64,000 nt of DNA. It comes from Candidatus Methanomethylicota archaeon. GTDB lineage: Archaea; Thermoproteota; Methanomethylicia; Culexarchaeales; Culexarchaeaceae. Below the pieces are notes generated by a model, which was given only the letters and a program-made list of their open reading frames with translations, ran no database searches and was not told where the DNA came from. Positions 51,401 to 60,226 of the stretch are shown in pieces. Both the position numbers and the translations under genes were made by a program. The DNA is taken from positions 1 to 64,000 of the forward strand of contig JAJHRD010000006.1 of the NCBI GenBank assembly GCA_020833005.1, in the 5' to 3' direction. Numbering within the stretch: the stretch's first letter is position 1; each line of letters begins with the position of its first letter.

Positions 51401-52578
51401 ATCATCAGCTTCCTATCCAAAACTTCCAAAATCTTTTTATATCCTTCAACAGCTCTATCCATATCCTTTAAACTTATCTTCTCATTTGGTTGATGTGCCA
51501 TCTTCCAATCTCCAGGTCCGAATCCAAATGTCTTTATATTTGAGTTTGCTATATAGACTCCATCTGTGCTGAAATCCCATACCATATATCTTCCACCCAT
51601 AGCTTTGATAAGTTCTCTAATTCCCATATCCTCCAATTTTTCAATGCTCATTAGCCATGCTGGGAAGAAGTCTTTCACCTTCATTGATGCTCCAGTCCAA
51701 CATTTAACTTCCTCTTCAACTATTTCCACAAATCCATTCAAAGCTTCTTTACTGCTTATTAGTTCATTAACTAGTTCCATTAGAGGTTTTATGACGCTAC
51801 TTTCATCTTCACCTATTATCATTCTCCTATCAAGAATTACTTCTGCTTCATCTGGGATTTGTGGTAGTCCTTCAGGTTGACATTTAATTTTTATTGGGGT
51901 TATGGTGGCTTTCCCCAGTACTGGATGTATGGGGAGATTCAAATTCAATTTCTCCCTTAACCTTATAATGAATTTTGAAGCGGCTTCTATTGCATTTACC
52001 CCTAGATCTGGCATACTTGCATGGGCAGTTTTCCCCATCAATTTAACCCTTATTAGGCTTCTACCCCTATGCCCAATTGCCACATTTAGGTTTGTTGGTT
52101 CTATAAGTATTGCAACTTCCGGTTTATCCAATATCCCCTCTTCAATTATCCTCTTTATAGCTTCCCCTTCAACTGTTTCTTCATGAACTACGAATGCCAA
52201 TTGAATGTTCACTTCAAATTCCCTTTTCAAGGCTTCTTCCATGGCTGTTATTAGTGAAGCTATTGGCCCCTTCATATCTACAGCCCCCCTACCGTAAACT
52301 TCATCATTCACAATTTTTGCATTGTATGGTGGATATTTCCATGCATTGATATTTCCAGGTGGAACGTGATCTAAATGTCCTTCAAATAATATGTTTAGAT
52401 TGCTTTTACCCTTGGCAACAGCTATTACACTTCCATATTTATCTATTTCAACTTTATCGAAGCCTATTTCATTTAGCTTATCCTTTATGATTTCAGCTAT
52501 TTCCCTCTCGTTTCCAGATGTGCTTGGGGTTGCTATGAGTTTTGATATTAGATTTTCCAGCTTCTCTCTATACTTCAT
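51397..52578 (-). CDS. M20 family peptidase/hydrolase (YgeY/ArgE-like)
   Basis: A 393-residue M20 metalloenzyme: IATPSTSGNERE, FEGHLDHVPPGN, YGRGAVDMKGPIASLI, FVVHEETVEGEAI, GHRGRSLIRVKLMGKTAHASMPDLGVNAI and GFGPGDWKMAHQPNEKI are its family motifs. The last, with a tryptophan-rich FSTDG region, resembles YgeY, a hydrolase linked to selenium-dependent purine or amino-acid metabolism in bacteria, but specificity in archaea is unknown (ArgE, DapE and LysK are alternatives). It lies 17 bases downstream of the thiamine diphosphate enzyme gene on the same strand; start ATGAAGTATAGAG. Confidence 0.88.
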   Translation of the reverse strand: MKYREKLENLISKLIATPSTSGNEREIAEIIKDKLNEIGFDKVEIDKYGSVIAVAKGKSNLNILFEGHLDHVPPGNINAWKYPPYNAKIVNDEVYGRGAVDMKGPIASLITAMEEALKREFEVNIQLAFVVHEETVEGEAIKRIIEEGILDKPEVAILIEPTNLNVAIGHRGRSLIRVKLMGKTAHASMPDLGVNAIEAASKFIIRLREKLNLNLPIHPVLGKATITPIKIKCQPEGLPQIPDEAEVILDRRMIIGEDESSVIKPLMELVNELISSKEALNGFVEIVEEEVKCWTGASMKVKDFFPAWLMSIEKLEDMGIRELIKAMGGRYMVWDFSTDGVYIANSNIKTFGFGPGDWKMAHQPNEKISLKDMDRAVEGYKKILEVLDRKLMI

Positions 52579-52595
52579 TTGTTCATCGCCGCTAT

Positions 52596-54266
52596 CTATA
52601 ATCTGTATCTATAACTTTCATATTCGTTTGTTGTGTGTACGTCTATTATTGTTGGGCCTTTAATGTTTAAAGCTTCTTCTAATATTGCGCTTAAATCTCT
52701 TGGATCATCTATTCTAATTCCATTTGCTCCAAAGCTTTTTGCTATTTCATCGAAGTTTGGTGTATGTATGTCCACTTGGAATGGTGGGTATCCATGCCTA
52801 CTCCTCTGTATATTCTTTATCATGGTGTATTGTCTGTCATTCATGACTATTACTTTTATATTGGACTTTTGCTCTACAGCTGTGGCTATTTCTCCGAGGG
52901 TCATTAGCATCCCTCCATCCCCCGTTATTCCGATCACATTGGCTTCTGGTACCACTTTACTTGCAGCTATTGCTGCTGGTAGTGTGAATCCCATATTTCC
53001 AAATCTATCTGATGTTAGTAGTGTGTTTGGCTTGTTTTGTCTTAGGTATAGTTCAGCCCATGATGAGCTTCCACCAACATCTATGGTGAATATCACATAA
53101 TCATTCCTTACAATCTCTTTTATTGTTTGAACGAGGTATGCTGGGTGTATGGGTTTTTGTTTTGAAAATCTGTATGCATGTTCTTTTAAATCTGATTCCA
53201 CCTTCCCCTTTAATTCCGCTATCCTATTTTCAAGGTTAGTCCATTTACTCCTATAACCATTTACTTCTCCAATTAACTCCTTCAATAATTGTTTTAGGTT
53301 TGGGGTGTTTACTTCAATTATCCTACCATTATCTTCAATTATTTCTCCGTAGGGTGGTTCCTCTTGGTATATGTGTATAATAATCTTACTCTTAGATAAT
53401 TCCATGATATCCCTAGACTCCCTCTCCCCCCTATCTAGCCCCACAGTTATTATTCCATCAGCTTCTTCAAGGAATTTCCTTAAATCTTCCAGTATATTTC
53501 CAAATCCCACTATTATGGTGTATCCTATATTCAGTTTATTGTTGAATGGTATTACGTCTCTACTCCTCCTACTTGCCAGTGTCGGTATGTATGTTTTCTC
53601 CATCAATTCTTCGATTTCCATGGTTGAATTCTCTCTAAGAACCCCCTTACCAGCAACTATTATTGGCTTCTCTAATTCCATTAACTTTTTAGCTATTCTT
53701 TTTGCAACATCCTTTGCCCCGAGTTGCAGTTCACCTTTATATGTATTTAATGTTTTTTGTATGTCTACTTCGAGTATGTCCATGGCTAGTGATATGTGTA
53801 CAGGCCCCTTCCTCCCACTTGTGGCAATATGGTATGCTTTTTCTATGTGGTATGGTAGTTCCAATGCGTTATCCACTGTTTTACTCCATTTCGTTATGTT
53901 TGCAAATATCTTTTCTAGGAAAAGCCAGTCTTCAACTCCATGGTATGGTTGCACCTTCTCCCTACTTGAGCAATGTCCAGTTATGTGTAGCATTGGTGAA
54001 GCTGCTGTATATGCTGCTGCCACTCCTGTGGCTGTGTTTAATGCTCCAGGTCCCGCTGTAACTAGGCATACTCCTGGCTTTAAGGTTAACCTACCCGTTA
54101 CATCTGCCATTACAGCTGCTGAGTGTTCATGTTTTACCAGCACATGCTCTATGCTGCTCTTCCTTATAGCTTCATATATTTCCAGTATATTATATCCTGG
54201 CAAACCATACACTATTCTTGCATCCTTTTCCTCTAAAAATTTCACTATGTACTCCGCTGCCTTCAT
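52596..54266 (-). CDS. Thiamine diphosphate-dependent enzyme (acetolactate synthase-like)
   Basis: A 556-residue enzyme with the three-domain ThDP fold. The catalytic Glu47 is in VLVKHEHSAAVMADV, the GLPGYNILEI and CLVTAGPGALNTATG segments are typical, and the ThDP motif is GDGGMLMTLGE...VMNDRQ. It resembles IlvB, benzaldehyde lyase or 2-hydroxyacyl-CoA lyase. No small regulatory subunit gene is adjacent, so true branched-chain synthesis is uncertain. ATG 54266 (MKAAEYIVKF) is preferred over the upstream TTG. It is followed by the M20 hydrolase with a 17-base gap. Confidence 0.85.
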   Translation of the reverse strand: MKAAEYIVKFLEEKDARIVYGLPGYNILEIYEAIRKSSIEHVLVKHEHSAAVMADVTGRLTLKPGVCLVTAGPGALNTATGVAAAYTAASPMLHITGHCSSREKVQPYHGVEDWLFLEKIFANITKWSKTVDNALELPYHIEKAYHIATSGRKGPVHISLAMDILEVDIQKTLNTYKGELQLGAKDVAKRIAKKLMELEKPIIVAGKGVLRENSTMEIEELMEKTYIPTLASRRSRDVIPFNNKLNIGYTIIVGFGNILEDLRKFLEEADGIITVGLDRGERESRDIMELSKSKIIIHIYQEEPPYGEIIEDNGRIIEVNTPNLKQLLKELIGEVNGYRSKWTNLENRIAELKGKVESDLKEHAYRFSKQKPIHPAYLVQTIKEIVRNDYVIFTIDVGGSSSWAELYLRQNKPNTLLTSDRFGNMGFTLPAAIAASKVVPEANVIGITGDGGMLMTLGEIATAVEQKSNIKVIVMNDRQYTMIKNIQRSRHGYPPFQVDIHTPNFDEIAKSFGANGIRIDDPRDLSAILEEALNIKGPTIIDVHTTNEYESYRYRL

Positions 54267-54328
54267 TTCCCCACACCAAATATTCATTCACTATAGTATG
54301 ATATTTTGATTTTTAACCCTTTGGTTTG

Positions 54329-55540
54329 CTACTTTCTTTTTGTTGTTGATACCAGTGTTATTACGTCTCTATCTCTTAGTATGTAGTCTTTTGGTAGCCT
54401 TATTCCTGTTCTCACATCTATTCCGTATAGTAGTCCTCTTGCTAAATCGCTATGTATCTCTTTTGCAAGGTCTAGTAGTGTGGCGTTATGTGGCATTAGG
54501 AATGCGTCTGGGAGTACATTCCCCTTCTTGTCCGTTAACCTTTCTGGGTCTTCAACTGGGTATACCACGTTCACTCTTAATAATTTGAAGACTGCTATGT
54601 TTAATGCCAATTGAACTCCCGTCCTCAATAGTTTATCCATCACCATATGTTTTATGTAGCTTAAAGCCCACCTTTGTCTTGGATTCAATTTGGATTCATC
54701 TATTATTTCGAAGCTCTCCATTCCCGGTATATATTTCACTAGTCCTTGCTGTTCAGCTCTCCTTAAAGCCAGTTCTGCTTCTGCACTACATGGGACTACT
54801 AAGTGTTGTCCGAATTCCTCAACCATCCTCTTATAGTTTTCCTCAGCTATCCCTAAATCCATTTTATTGGCAACTATTAGTGTTGGTTTTGATATTGTTC
54901 TAAGCTCCATTGAGAATTTATTGTAGTCTTCCTCCGTCCAAGAATCTATTTTCCTATCTAGGAGTCCTGCCTTCTCCAAGCTTAAATATATCATTCCCCT
55001 TGTAACCTTCATTCCAGAAAATATTTGATATAATGCTTCAACCATGGATTGCCTCTTCGCATACTCCCTCTCCACCCTATCTCTATTGGATTTTATAACC
55101 TTCTTAAACCACTCCACAAGTTCATATTCAACTTCATAGTAATCTGCTATTGGATTTCCAATTCCAGGTTGACATATCCTCCCCTCCGCATCTATGCTTC
55201 CAGATGCATCCACTATGTGTAGTAGTGCATCTGATTGCATAGCTACGCTTAAGAATTGGTCTCCAAGCCCCCTACCCAAATGTGCATCCTTTATTAGCCC
55301 TGGTAAGTCTATTAATTCTATTGGTATATATCTCCATCCCTCTATACATTTAGAATTTTGTGGATTATCTTTAACCTTAAACTCCCTGCATACGCAGACT
55401 GTTTGAACTGTAGCCGTCCCTATGTTCGGTTTCTTTGTTGTGAATGGGTATGTTGATACCTCTTCACTTAGTAGGGTTGCTGCATTGAAGAATGTCGTCT
55501 TCCCAGTATTCGTCTTCCCAATCAATCCTATTCTTATCAT
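54329..55540 (-). CDS. ychF: YchF/OBG-like GTPase with TGS domain
   Basis: A 403-residue TRAFAC GTPase of the YchF family, archaeal-type, with ribosome-linked functions. G1 is GKTNTGKT (7-14), G2/3 in DLPGLIKDAHLGRGLGDQFLS, G4 is NKMD, and the helical insertion (WFKKVIKSNRDRVEREYAKRQ) and C-terminal TGS domain (LPDAFLMPHNATLLDLAKEIHSDLARG) follow. In archaea ATP or GTP use is unsettled. It starts immediately after the stop of the inositol phosphate synthase gene with no intergenic base, so it is co-transcribed. Confidence 0.92.
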   Translation of the reverse strand: MIRIGLIGKTNTGKTTFFNAATLLSEEVSTYPFTTKKPNIGTATVQTVCVCREFKVKDNPQNSKCIEGWRYIPIELIDLPGLIKDAHLGRGLGDQFLSVAMQSDALLHIVDASGSIDAEGRICQPGIGNPIADYYEVEYELVEWFKKVIKSNRDRVEREYAKRQSMVEALYQIFSGMKVTRGMIYLSLEKAGLLDRKIDSWTEEDYNKFSMELRTISKPTLIVANKMDLGIAEENYKRMVEEFGQHLVVPCSAEAELALRRAEQQGLVKYIPGMESFEIIDESKLNPRQRWALSYIKHMVMDKLLRTGVQLALNIAVFKLLRVNVVYPVEDPERLTDKKGNVLPDAFLMPHNATLLDLAKEIHSDLARGLLYGIDVRTGIRLPKDYILRDRDVITLVSTTKRK

Positions 55541-56710
55541 CTACCCCTCTACCAATCCATCTATTTCTCTAAGCCACTCTTTAAGTTTTTGGAATGCCAA
55601 TATCTTCGATGTGGATTTTGATCCTGGTGGTCCAGGCATTTTCATGTAGAATAAGTTTACTGGGTATACTGCTCCACAAATACCTCTATCTATGCATATC
55701 CTCCCAATCCTAACTAGATCCACTAGTAACCCCGCCAGCGCTGGGCTGTCATTCATCCTAACATTAATGTATATTTCATCCTTCAAATTGTTGAATGTGT
55801 AGTATTCCATATGCATTGTTACAAGCTTCCTATCTCCTAAAGGTTCTAGGTATCCTGTGGGCTTTATATAGTGTGGGACTTCATATCCAAGTATATCTTT
55901 TATCATGCTGCTCTTCGTAACTTCCTTCATCAAATTCCTCTCCGGTAGTGTTAATGCTAGGAAGTCTGTGTTTCCAGCTATGTTGAATTGAACTATGAAT
56001 TCAACCTTCCTATTCCTAGTGGCCATATGCTCCAATAAATCTGCGGTTAATGGTGTTGCACCAGTAGCTCCATCATCCCCAAATAGTGGTAAGCCATTTT
56101 TCTCATACATTTTAACGATGTTTTCATCGTTGGCTACTGGTGTTGGTATGGCATTTACGAATGCCACTTTACGTCCAGTTTCCTCCCTATACTTCAAAGT
56201 GGCGTATGCATATACTTGTGTTGCCGCTAATTTTTCAACATCATTTCCATTAATCCTCTTCTCCAATTCGCTTATATCGTTGAGTGGTTTCGCGTTTTCC
56301 GTTGTTATGATGTTTACTATTACGTCTGGATTCATCTCCCTCCATTGATCAACAATATTATTTACGGCATCCTTTAAGGTCATCTTCCTCTCCAATCCCA
56401 AGACTCCACTTAAAACTCCATTTAAGCTTCTTAAATGCACCCCCTCCCTAACTTCTACTTCCTTCAATTTCTCAGGGATTGGCGATACTTCTCCTATTTC
56501 CTTCTTTGCCACTTCATATATTGTTTTCCCAACCTTTTTTGCATCTACATCGTATGATCCCACTATCTCTATTTCCTCTATCTTCCTCCTCAATTTTACA
56601 TTGGCTAGTGGAACTCCATATGGTGGTATCTCCCCAGCTTTTATCCTTTCCAATCCAACTGCAAAGTAATTTGCAACCATCCCTTGCCCGAGGATTATGG
56701 TTCTTATCAT
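55541..56710 (-). CDS. ino1: Inositol-1-phosphate synthase
   Basis: A 389-residue NAD-dependent isomerase that converts glucose-6-phosphate into myo-inositol-1-phosphate, the head-group precursor of archaeal phosphoinositides or di-inositol phosphate osmolyte. The Rossmann IILGQGMVANYFAVGLER, TTENAKPLNDISELEKRI, NAIPTPVANDENI and FGDDGATGATPLTADLL plus NIAGNTDFLALTLPER are the known motifs, and the K/DNMY stretch (MPGPPGSKSTS) closes the gene. ATG at 56710. The YchF gene follows directly. Translin is next upstream on the same strand, 35 bases away. Confidence 0.92.
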   Translation of the reverse strand: MIRTIILGQGMVANYFAVGLERIKAGEIPPYGVPLANVKLRRKIEEIEIVGSYDVDAKKVGKTIYEVAKKEIGEVSPIPEKLKEVEVREGVHLRSLNGVLSGVLGLERKMTLKDAVNNIVDQWREMNPDVIVNIITTENAKPLNDISELEKRINGNDVEKLAATQVYAYATLKYREETGRKVAFVNAIPTPVANDENIVKMYEKNGLPLFGDDGATGATPLTADLLEHMATRNRKVEFIVQFNIAGNTDFLALTLPERNLMKEVTKSSMIKDILGYEVPHYIKPTGYLEPLGDRKLVTMHMEYYTFNNLKDEIYINVRMNDSPALAGLLVDLVRIGRICIDRGICGAVYPVNLFYMKMPGPPGSKSTSKILAFQKLKEWLREIDGLVEG

Positions 56711-56744
56711 GTGGTTACATCACACTTTTCCTTTGATAATTGGT

Positions 56745-57404
56745 TTAACTAGCTTTTAAGTATTTCTGGCCGTAAATATTACGTAGTGCTTCATATAATT
56801 TCATGGAGATTATTGATGTAGCCATTATCCTCTCCAAGTCTTCTATGCTCTTCCTCATTTCATCGAGCTTCTTCCTCAATCCTGGAACTAGTGATCTAGG
56901 GTACTCTAGTGATTCTAATGCTTGGAATATTTTGTTCATGAGGTTCATTCTAATCTTCGCGGATTCCACATCCCCCTTTATTAGGCTCGTTATAGTCCTC
57001 CTCTTCAATTCTCCAATTAAGTCTGCTAGTCCAAGTATGTATGCTTTTACTGGTACTTTTAGATCGCTTGCCCTAGGTATTCCATGCCCCTCTTCCATTT
57101 CAAGTAGTGCTTTTGCTTCAACGTACTCTTGTAGCATTGTAGTGTAGGCTTCACTTAAATCTTCCATAACCTCTTTGTCTTCTAGTTTTCTCAATTCCCC
57201 CTCAATCATTTTTTCCGCTGAGGTAAGTTTTGTTTTAGCTTCTTCCATCATTTCTTGTTGTATTAATGATATTGCTTCTCCACATAGTCTCTGTGCTTCC
57301 CTAATTTTGAGGTATATCTTCTCCTTTGCTTCATACTTCTCGTAAAGTCCCCTCTTTATCTCTTCAACTTCCTTTAGGAATTCTGTTAAATCCATTTTTA
57401 TCAT
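56745..57404 (-). CDS. Archaeal translin-family protein
   Basis: A 219-residue all-helical protein matching archaeal translin, which forms the barrel-shaped C3PO RNA-degrading complex in single-component form. The distinctive stretch is KAYILGLADLIGELKRRTITSL; other helices follow the translin/TRAX pattern and the acidic GHGIPRASDL region. The catalytic acidic residues (E123-type and partner) are not located with certainty. ATG at 57404 has GGAGGGT 4 bases upstream. It follows a hypothetical gene by 14 bases and is probably translated from the same message. Confidence 0.85.
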   Translation of the reverse strand: MIKMDLTEFLKEVEEIKRGLYEKYEAKEKIYLKIREAQRLCGEAISLIQQEMMEEAKTKLTSAEKMIEGELRKLEDKEVMEDLSEAYTTMLQEYVEAKALLEMEEGHGIPRASDLKVPVKAYILGLADLIGELKRRTITSLIKGDVESAKIRMNLMNKIFQALESLEYPRSLVPGLRKKLDEMRKSIEDLERIMATSIISMKLYEALRNIYGQKYLKAS

Positions 57405-57418
57405 GTACCCTCCACTCC

Positions 57419-57958
57419 TTAGAGTTTTATTCCTAAATCTTTTATCTCATTCTTCTGTTTTTCCGTAATTAATTCCTCAAGTTTATTCATTAACTCCTTA
57501 TCAATTATGTCTATTACACTCATTAATTGTTTCAATTCCTCCACGTTGTCTAATGGTATTTCAAATGTTACTGCATTATAATCCCCTTCAATCAACACCC
57601 CCTTCTCAGCCACCATTTTATAAATTTCGCTGAAATCTTCTTTGTATGCTAAGCTTAATAGGATTCTATCTGACTCTACAATGGCTTTCAGGAATTCCTT
57701 AATCTCCTTATTTGATGGTAGTATGGCAATCTTGAATTCCTCTTCAACCTTGTACTGTTTGAGCATTACTTCAATGATTACAATTGGGGGTTTTGTATGT
57801 ATTGCCACAAACCCTTCACTTCTAACTCTAGGCTTGAAGGTTTTGTCGCTATGCAGTATAATGTATGGTGTTCCATCATCATATACCCCATAAACATATA
57901 TTGTTCTCGCCTCTCTTATTACATCCATGTAGCCTTCCAAACTCAACTCATCATCCAA
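57419..57958 (-). CDS. Hypothetical protein upstream of translin
   Basis: A 179-residue acidic protein of unknown function. It begins TTG at 57958 (MDDELSLEGYMDVIREA) and has an N-terminal beta-rich part (YVYGVYDDGTPYIILHSDKTF) followed by a helical, charged C-terminal part ending NEIKDLGIKL. No metal motif, no cysteine and no membrane helix are present. It precedes translin by 14 bases and the two are likely one operon, which suggests RNA metabolism (inference). Divergent from the acyl-CoA dehydrogenase gene. Confidence 0.65.
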   Translation of the reverse strand: MDDELSLEGYMDVIREARTIYVYGVYDDGTPYIILHSDKTFKPRVRSEGFVAIHTKPPIVIIEVMLKQYKVEEEFKIAILPSNKEIKEFLKAIVESDRILLSLAYKEDFSEIYKMVAEKGVLIEGDYNAVTFEIPLDNVEELKQLMSVIDIIDKELMNKLEELITEKQKNEIKDLGIKL

Positions 57959-57993
57959 TAATCTTATCTATACACTAATACATTAACATTTAT

Positions 57994-59277
57994 TTGGTGA
58001 TTGTATTGAGCGTGCCACCAATAAATTACCCGAAGGACACTATTCTAAGTTTCAGTAAAGATGAGGAGATGTTTAGGGGGGTTGTTAAGGAGTTTTGTGA
58101 TAGGTATATTGCGCCAGTCTGGGTTAAAGTTGATGAGGAAGCTGAGAAAGATCCCATGAATATACCATTAGACCTCTACTCCAAGATGGGTGAGCAAGGC
58201 TTATTTGCAATTCCATGTAGCTCGAAGTTTGGGGGGCAGGATGGAACATACACCATGGCTACAATAGCCACGGAGGAGATAGCTTATGCCGATCCAGCAG
58301 TGGCCATTGCCGTATACACACTCCTAAATAATGGTTGGCCCTTCGCTTTACAGGTTTTTGGCAGTGAGGAGGTTTGTCAAGAGATAATACCGGAGGTGGC
58401 TAAGGGGAGGGCATTCTTTGGAATATCGACAACAGAGCCTCAGGGGGGTTCAGATATTGCTGGAATAAAGACTACGGCTAAGAAGGAGGGGTCAAAGTAC
58501 ATATTCAATGGTGAAAAAGCCTACATTAGCGGTGTTGGAGAGGTTCAGAAACTTCCATGGGGTGGAGGATGGTTCCTAGTGGCTAGGACTGGTGGTCCTG
58601 GTCATAGGGGGTTATCGGCCTTCGCTTTCCTAGCTAGGAGGAATGGCGTGTTAGGTAAAGGGTTTCATCCAACAATATACCATGATATTGGTAGGCACGG
58701 CCTCACCACTGGAGGATTTATATTGGAGAACTTTGAGCTTGACGCCAAATACCTCCTCGGCGAGGAGAATAGGGGGTTCTATTATGTGATGGAGGGGTTC
58801 AACCTAGCTAGAATACTGGTTTCAGCTGCATGTGTTGGTGCAATGAAGTGGCTTTTGGAGAGGGCTGCTGAATGGTTTAAGCAGAGGAAGCTATTTGAGG
58901 GGAGATATATATCATCATTTCAAGGTGTAAGCTTCCCATTCGCCGAACTATATGCAAAGTATGAAGCTGCAAGATACTTCGTTTATAGAGCTGCAAGACT
59001 TGCGGATAAAGTTTATGTGGAGAAGGATCCAACCGTGAATCCAAGGGATTTAAATGTTCCAGTTGCTTTAGCTAAGATGTGGGCTCCACTGGCAGTTGCT
59101 GATTTAGCTGAGGAAGTTATGAAATGGTATGGGGCTTTCGCATATACCAAGGAATGCCCAGTATATAGAGCTTGGCTTGGAACATTCTCATATGCCATAG
59201 GCGCTGAGGGAGCTCAAAACATAATGAAATACATAATAGCCAGAGACCTCCTTGGAAGTGAATATGTTAAGGCTTAA
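57994..59277 (+). CDS. Acyl-CoA dehydrogenase family flavoenzyme
   Basis: A 427-residue flavoprotein desaturating acyl-CoA thioesters. The family signatures are GISTTEPQGGSDIAG, GEKAYISG, RHGLTTGGFILENFEL, NLARILVSAACVGAMKWLLERAAEW and AKMWAPLAVADLAEEVMKWYGAFAYTKECPVYRAWLG. The catalytic base is taken as the Glu of GAEGAQNIMKY, replacing the usual EGTxE. The RAWLG that follows PVYR differs from the usual RDAR, so substrate may be unusual. No ETF genes are in the window. Candidate starts are TTG 57994, GTG 57997 or TTG 58006; start uncertain. The four-gene membrane unit begins 140 bases downstream. Confidence 0.88.
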   Translation: MVIVLSVPPINYPKDTILSFSKDEEMFRGVVKEFCDRYIAPVWVKVDEEAEKDPMNIPLDLYSKMGEQGLFAIPCSSKFGGQDGTYTMATIATEEIAYADPAVAIAVYTLLNNGWPFALQVFGSEEVCQEIIPEVAKGRAFFGISTTEPQGGSDIAGIKTTAKKEGSKYIFNGEKAYISGVGEVQKLPWGGGWFLVARTGGPGHRGLSAFAFLARRNGVLGKGFHPTIYHDIGRHGLTTGGFILENFELDAKYLLGEENRGFYYVMEGFNLARILVSAACVGAMKWLLERAAEWFKQRKLFEGRYISSFQGVSFPFAELYAKYEAARYFVYRAARLADKVYVEKDPTVNPRDLNVPVALAKMWAPLAVADLAEEVMKWYGAFAYTKECPVYRAWLGTFSYAIGAEGAQNIMKYIIARDLLGSEYVKA

Positions 59278-59363
59278 ACCATCATAACCTAAATCATCAT
59301 TTTTCAAATTTTTTAGAGATATTAGTTACAAATATTGCATAAACTTTTTAAATCCTCTACACC

Positions 59364-59371
59364 TATATAGT
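59364..59371 (+). promoter_or_regulatory. TATA box of the four-gene membrane operon
   Basis: TATATAGT lies 54 bases before the TTG start. Counting 25-30 bases downstream puts the transcription start near 59393, giving a leader of about 25 bases with a clear ribosome binding site GGAGGGAT at 59407-59414. This contrasts with the leaderless starts common elsewhere in the window. Confidence 0.5.
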
Positions 59372-59378
59372 ATAGGCT

Positions 59379-59402
59379 CGTTTCCAAAAGATTTGGAAAA
59401 CG
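59379..59402. promoter_or_regulatory. Palindromic site overlapping predicted transcription start
   Basis: Perfect 7-base arms TTCCAAA and TTTGGAA are separated by AGA; extended flanks CGT and AACG continue the symmetry with one inserted A. It spans from about -15 to +8 of the predicted start of the DUF6754-like operon, the place where an archaeal repressor would block initiation. In RNA it could also form a short hairpin in the leader. Confidence 0.45.
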
Positions 59403-59417
59403 TTATGGAGGGATAAA

Positions 59418-60221
59418 TTGTTGAACCCAACATTTGCTGGGCAAATACTATTTGCAGGGCGTGGAAGCAGCCTAGTGATATTAATACTGCTAATAGTGTT
59501 CTTCTATATTGGTTTGAGACTTGCAAAGATGGGTAGACCTCCAAAGATGAGGCGTCTACCAGCAATAGATGCCATTGATGAGGCTGTGGGTAGATGTGCT
59601 GAGATGGGTAAGCCAGCGTTATTCACTCCAGGCCTTACTGGAGGTCTTGCTTCCGAACAGGGGCCTCAAATGGTAGCCTCGATAACCATATTGAGTTATG
59701 TGGCTGAAGGATGCGCAAAGTATGATGTGCCATTAATTGTTGATCACTGTCAGGGCGATGCCATACCATTAATGGATGAAACGCTTAGGCTTGCATATTT
59801 AAAGCATGGGAAGCCTGAAAAGTATGATCCAAAAATGATAAATTACTTCCCAGGTCAATCACCCATGGTTACTGGAATTCTTGGGCATCTTCAACGTTTA
59901 CGTCCAGCAGCATTCTTCATGATTGGAGGATTATACTATGAGTCTGTGGTTATTGGTGAAGCTGCAAACTTCGTTGGAGCCATGACCATTGGTGGAACCG
60001 CAAACACACATCAGCTACCATTCATAATTGCAGTATGCGATTACGTTTTGATAGGGGAGGAAATTTATGCTGCAAGTGCATATATTTCCAAAGATCCGTA
60101 TCAAATAGCGACAATTGCTGGTGAAGATTGGATAAAGTTTGTGTTGATGGCGCTACTGATATTGGGTTTCATACTTGAACCCCTCGGAATTAAGTATATA
60201 AGTGGTTTTCTGAGGTGGTGA
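59418..60221 (+). CDS. Membrane-anchored soluble-domain protein A (DUF6754-like)
   Basis: A 267-residue protein with a hydrophobic helix at about 17-34, a soluble domain at about 45-235 and a C-terminal hydrophobic region at 238-262. The soluble domain has Rossmann-like alternation with glycine-rich turns: PALFTPGLTGGLASEQGPQM, VPLIVDHCQGDAIPLMDETLR, FMIGGLYYESVVIGEAANFVGAM and IGGTANTHQLPF. It resembles, from memory, DUF6754 proteins of archaea and some bacteria; no biochemical role is known to me. TTG start at 59418 with RBS GGAGGGAT. It overlaps the RBS of the next gene; the four genes form one unit. Confidence 0.6.
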   Translation: MLNPTFAGQILFAGRGSSLVILILLIVFFYIGLRLAKMGRPPKMRRLPAIDAIDEAVGRCAEMGKPALFTPGLTGGLASEQGPQMVASITILSYVAEGCAKYDVPLIVDHCQGDAIPLMDETLRLAYLKHGKPEKYDPKMINYFPGQSPMVTGILGHLQRLRPAAFFMIGGLYYESVVIGEAANFVGAMTIGGTANTHQLPFIIAVCDYVLIGEEIYAASAYISKDPYQIATIAGEDWIKFVLMALLILGFILEPLGIKYISGFLRW

Positions 60222-60226
60222 TAAAC

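Noticed and set aside
53371-54309. Long reading frame (312 codons) opposite the thiamine diphosphate enzyme gene
   Set aside because: It is Ser/Ile/Pro-rich with no recognisable motif and lies fully antisense to a gene with complete ThDP motifs, so it is a frame shadow.
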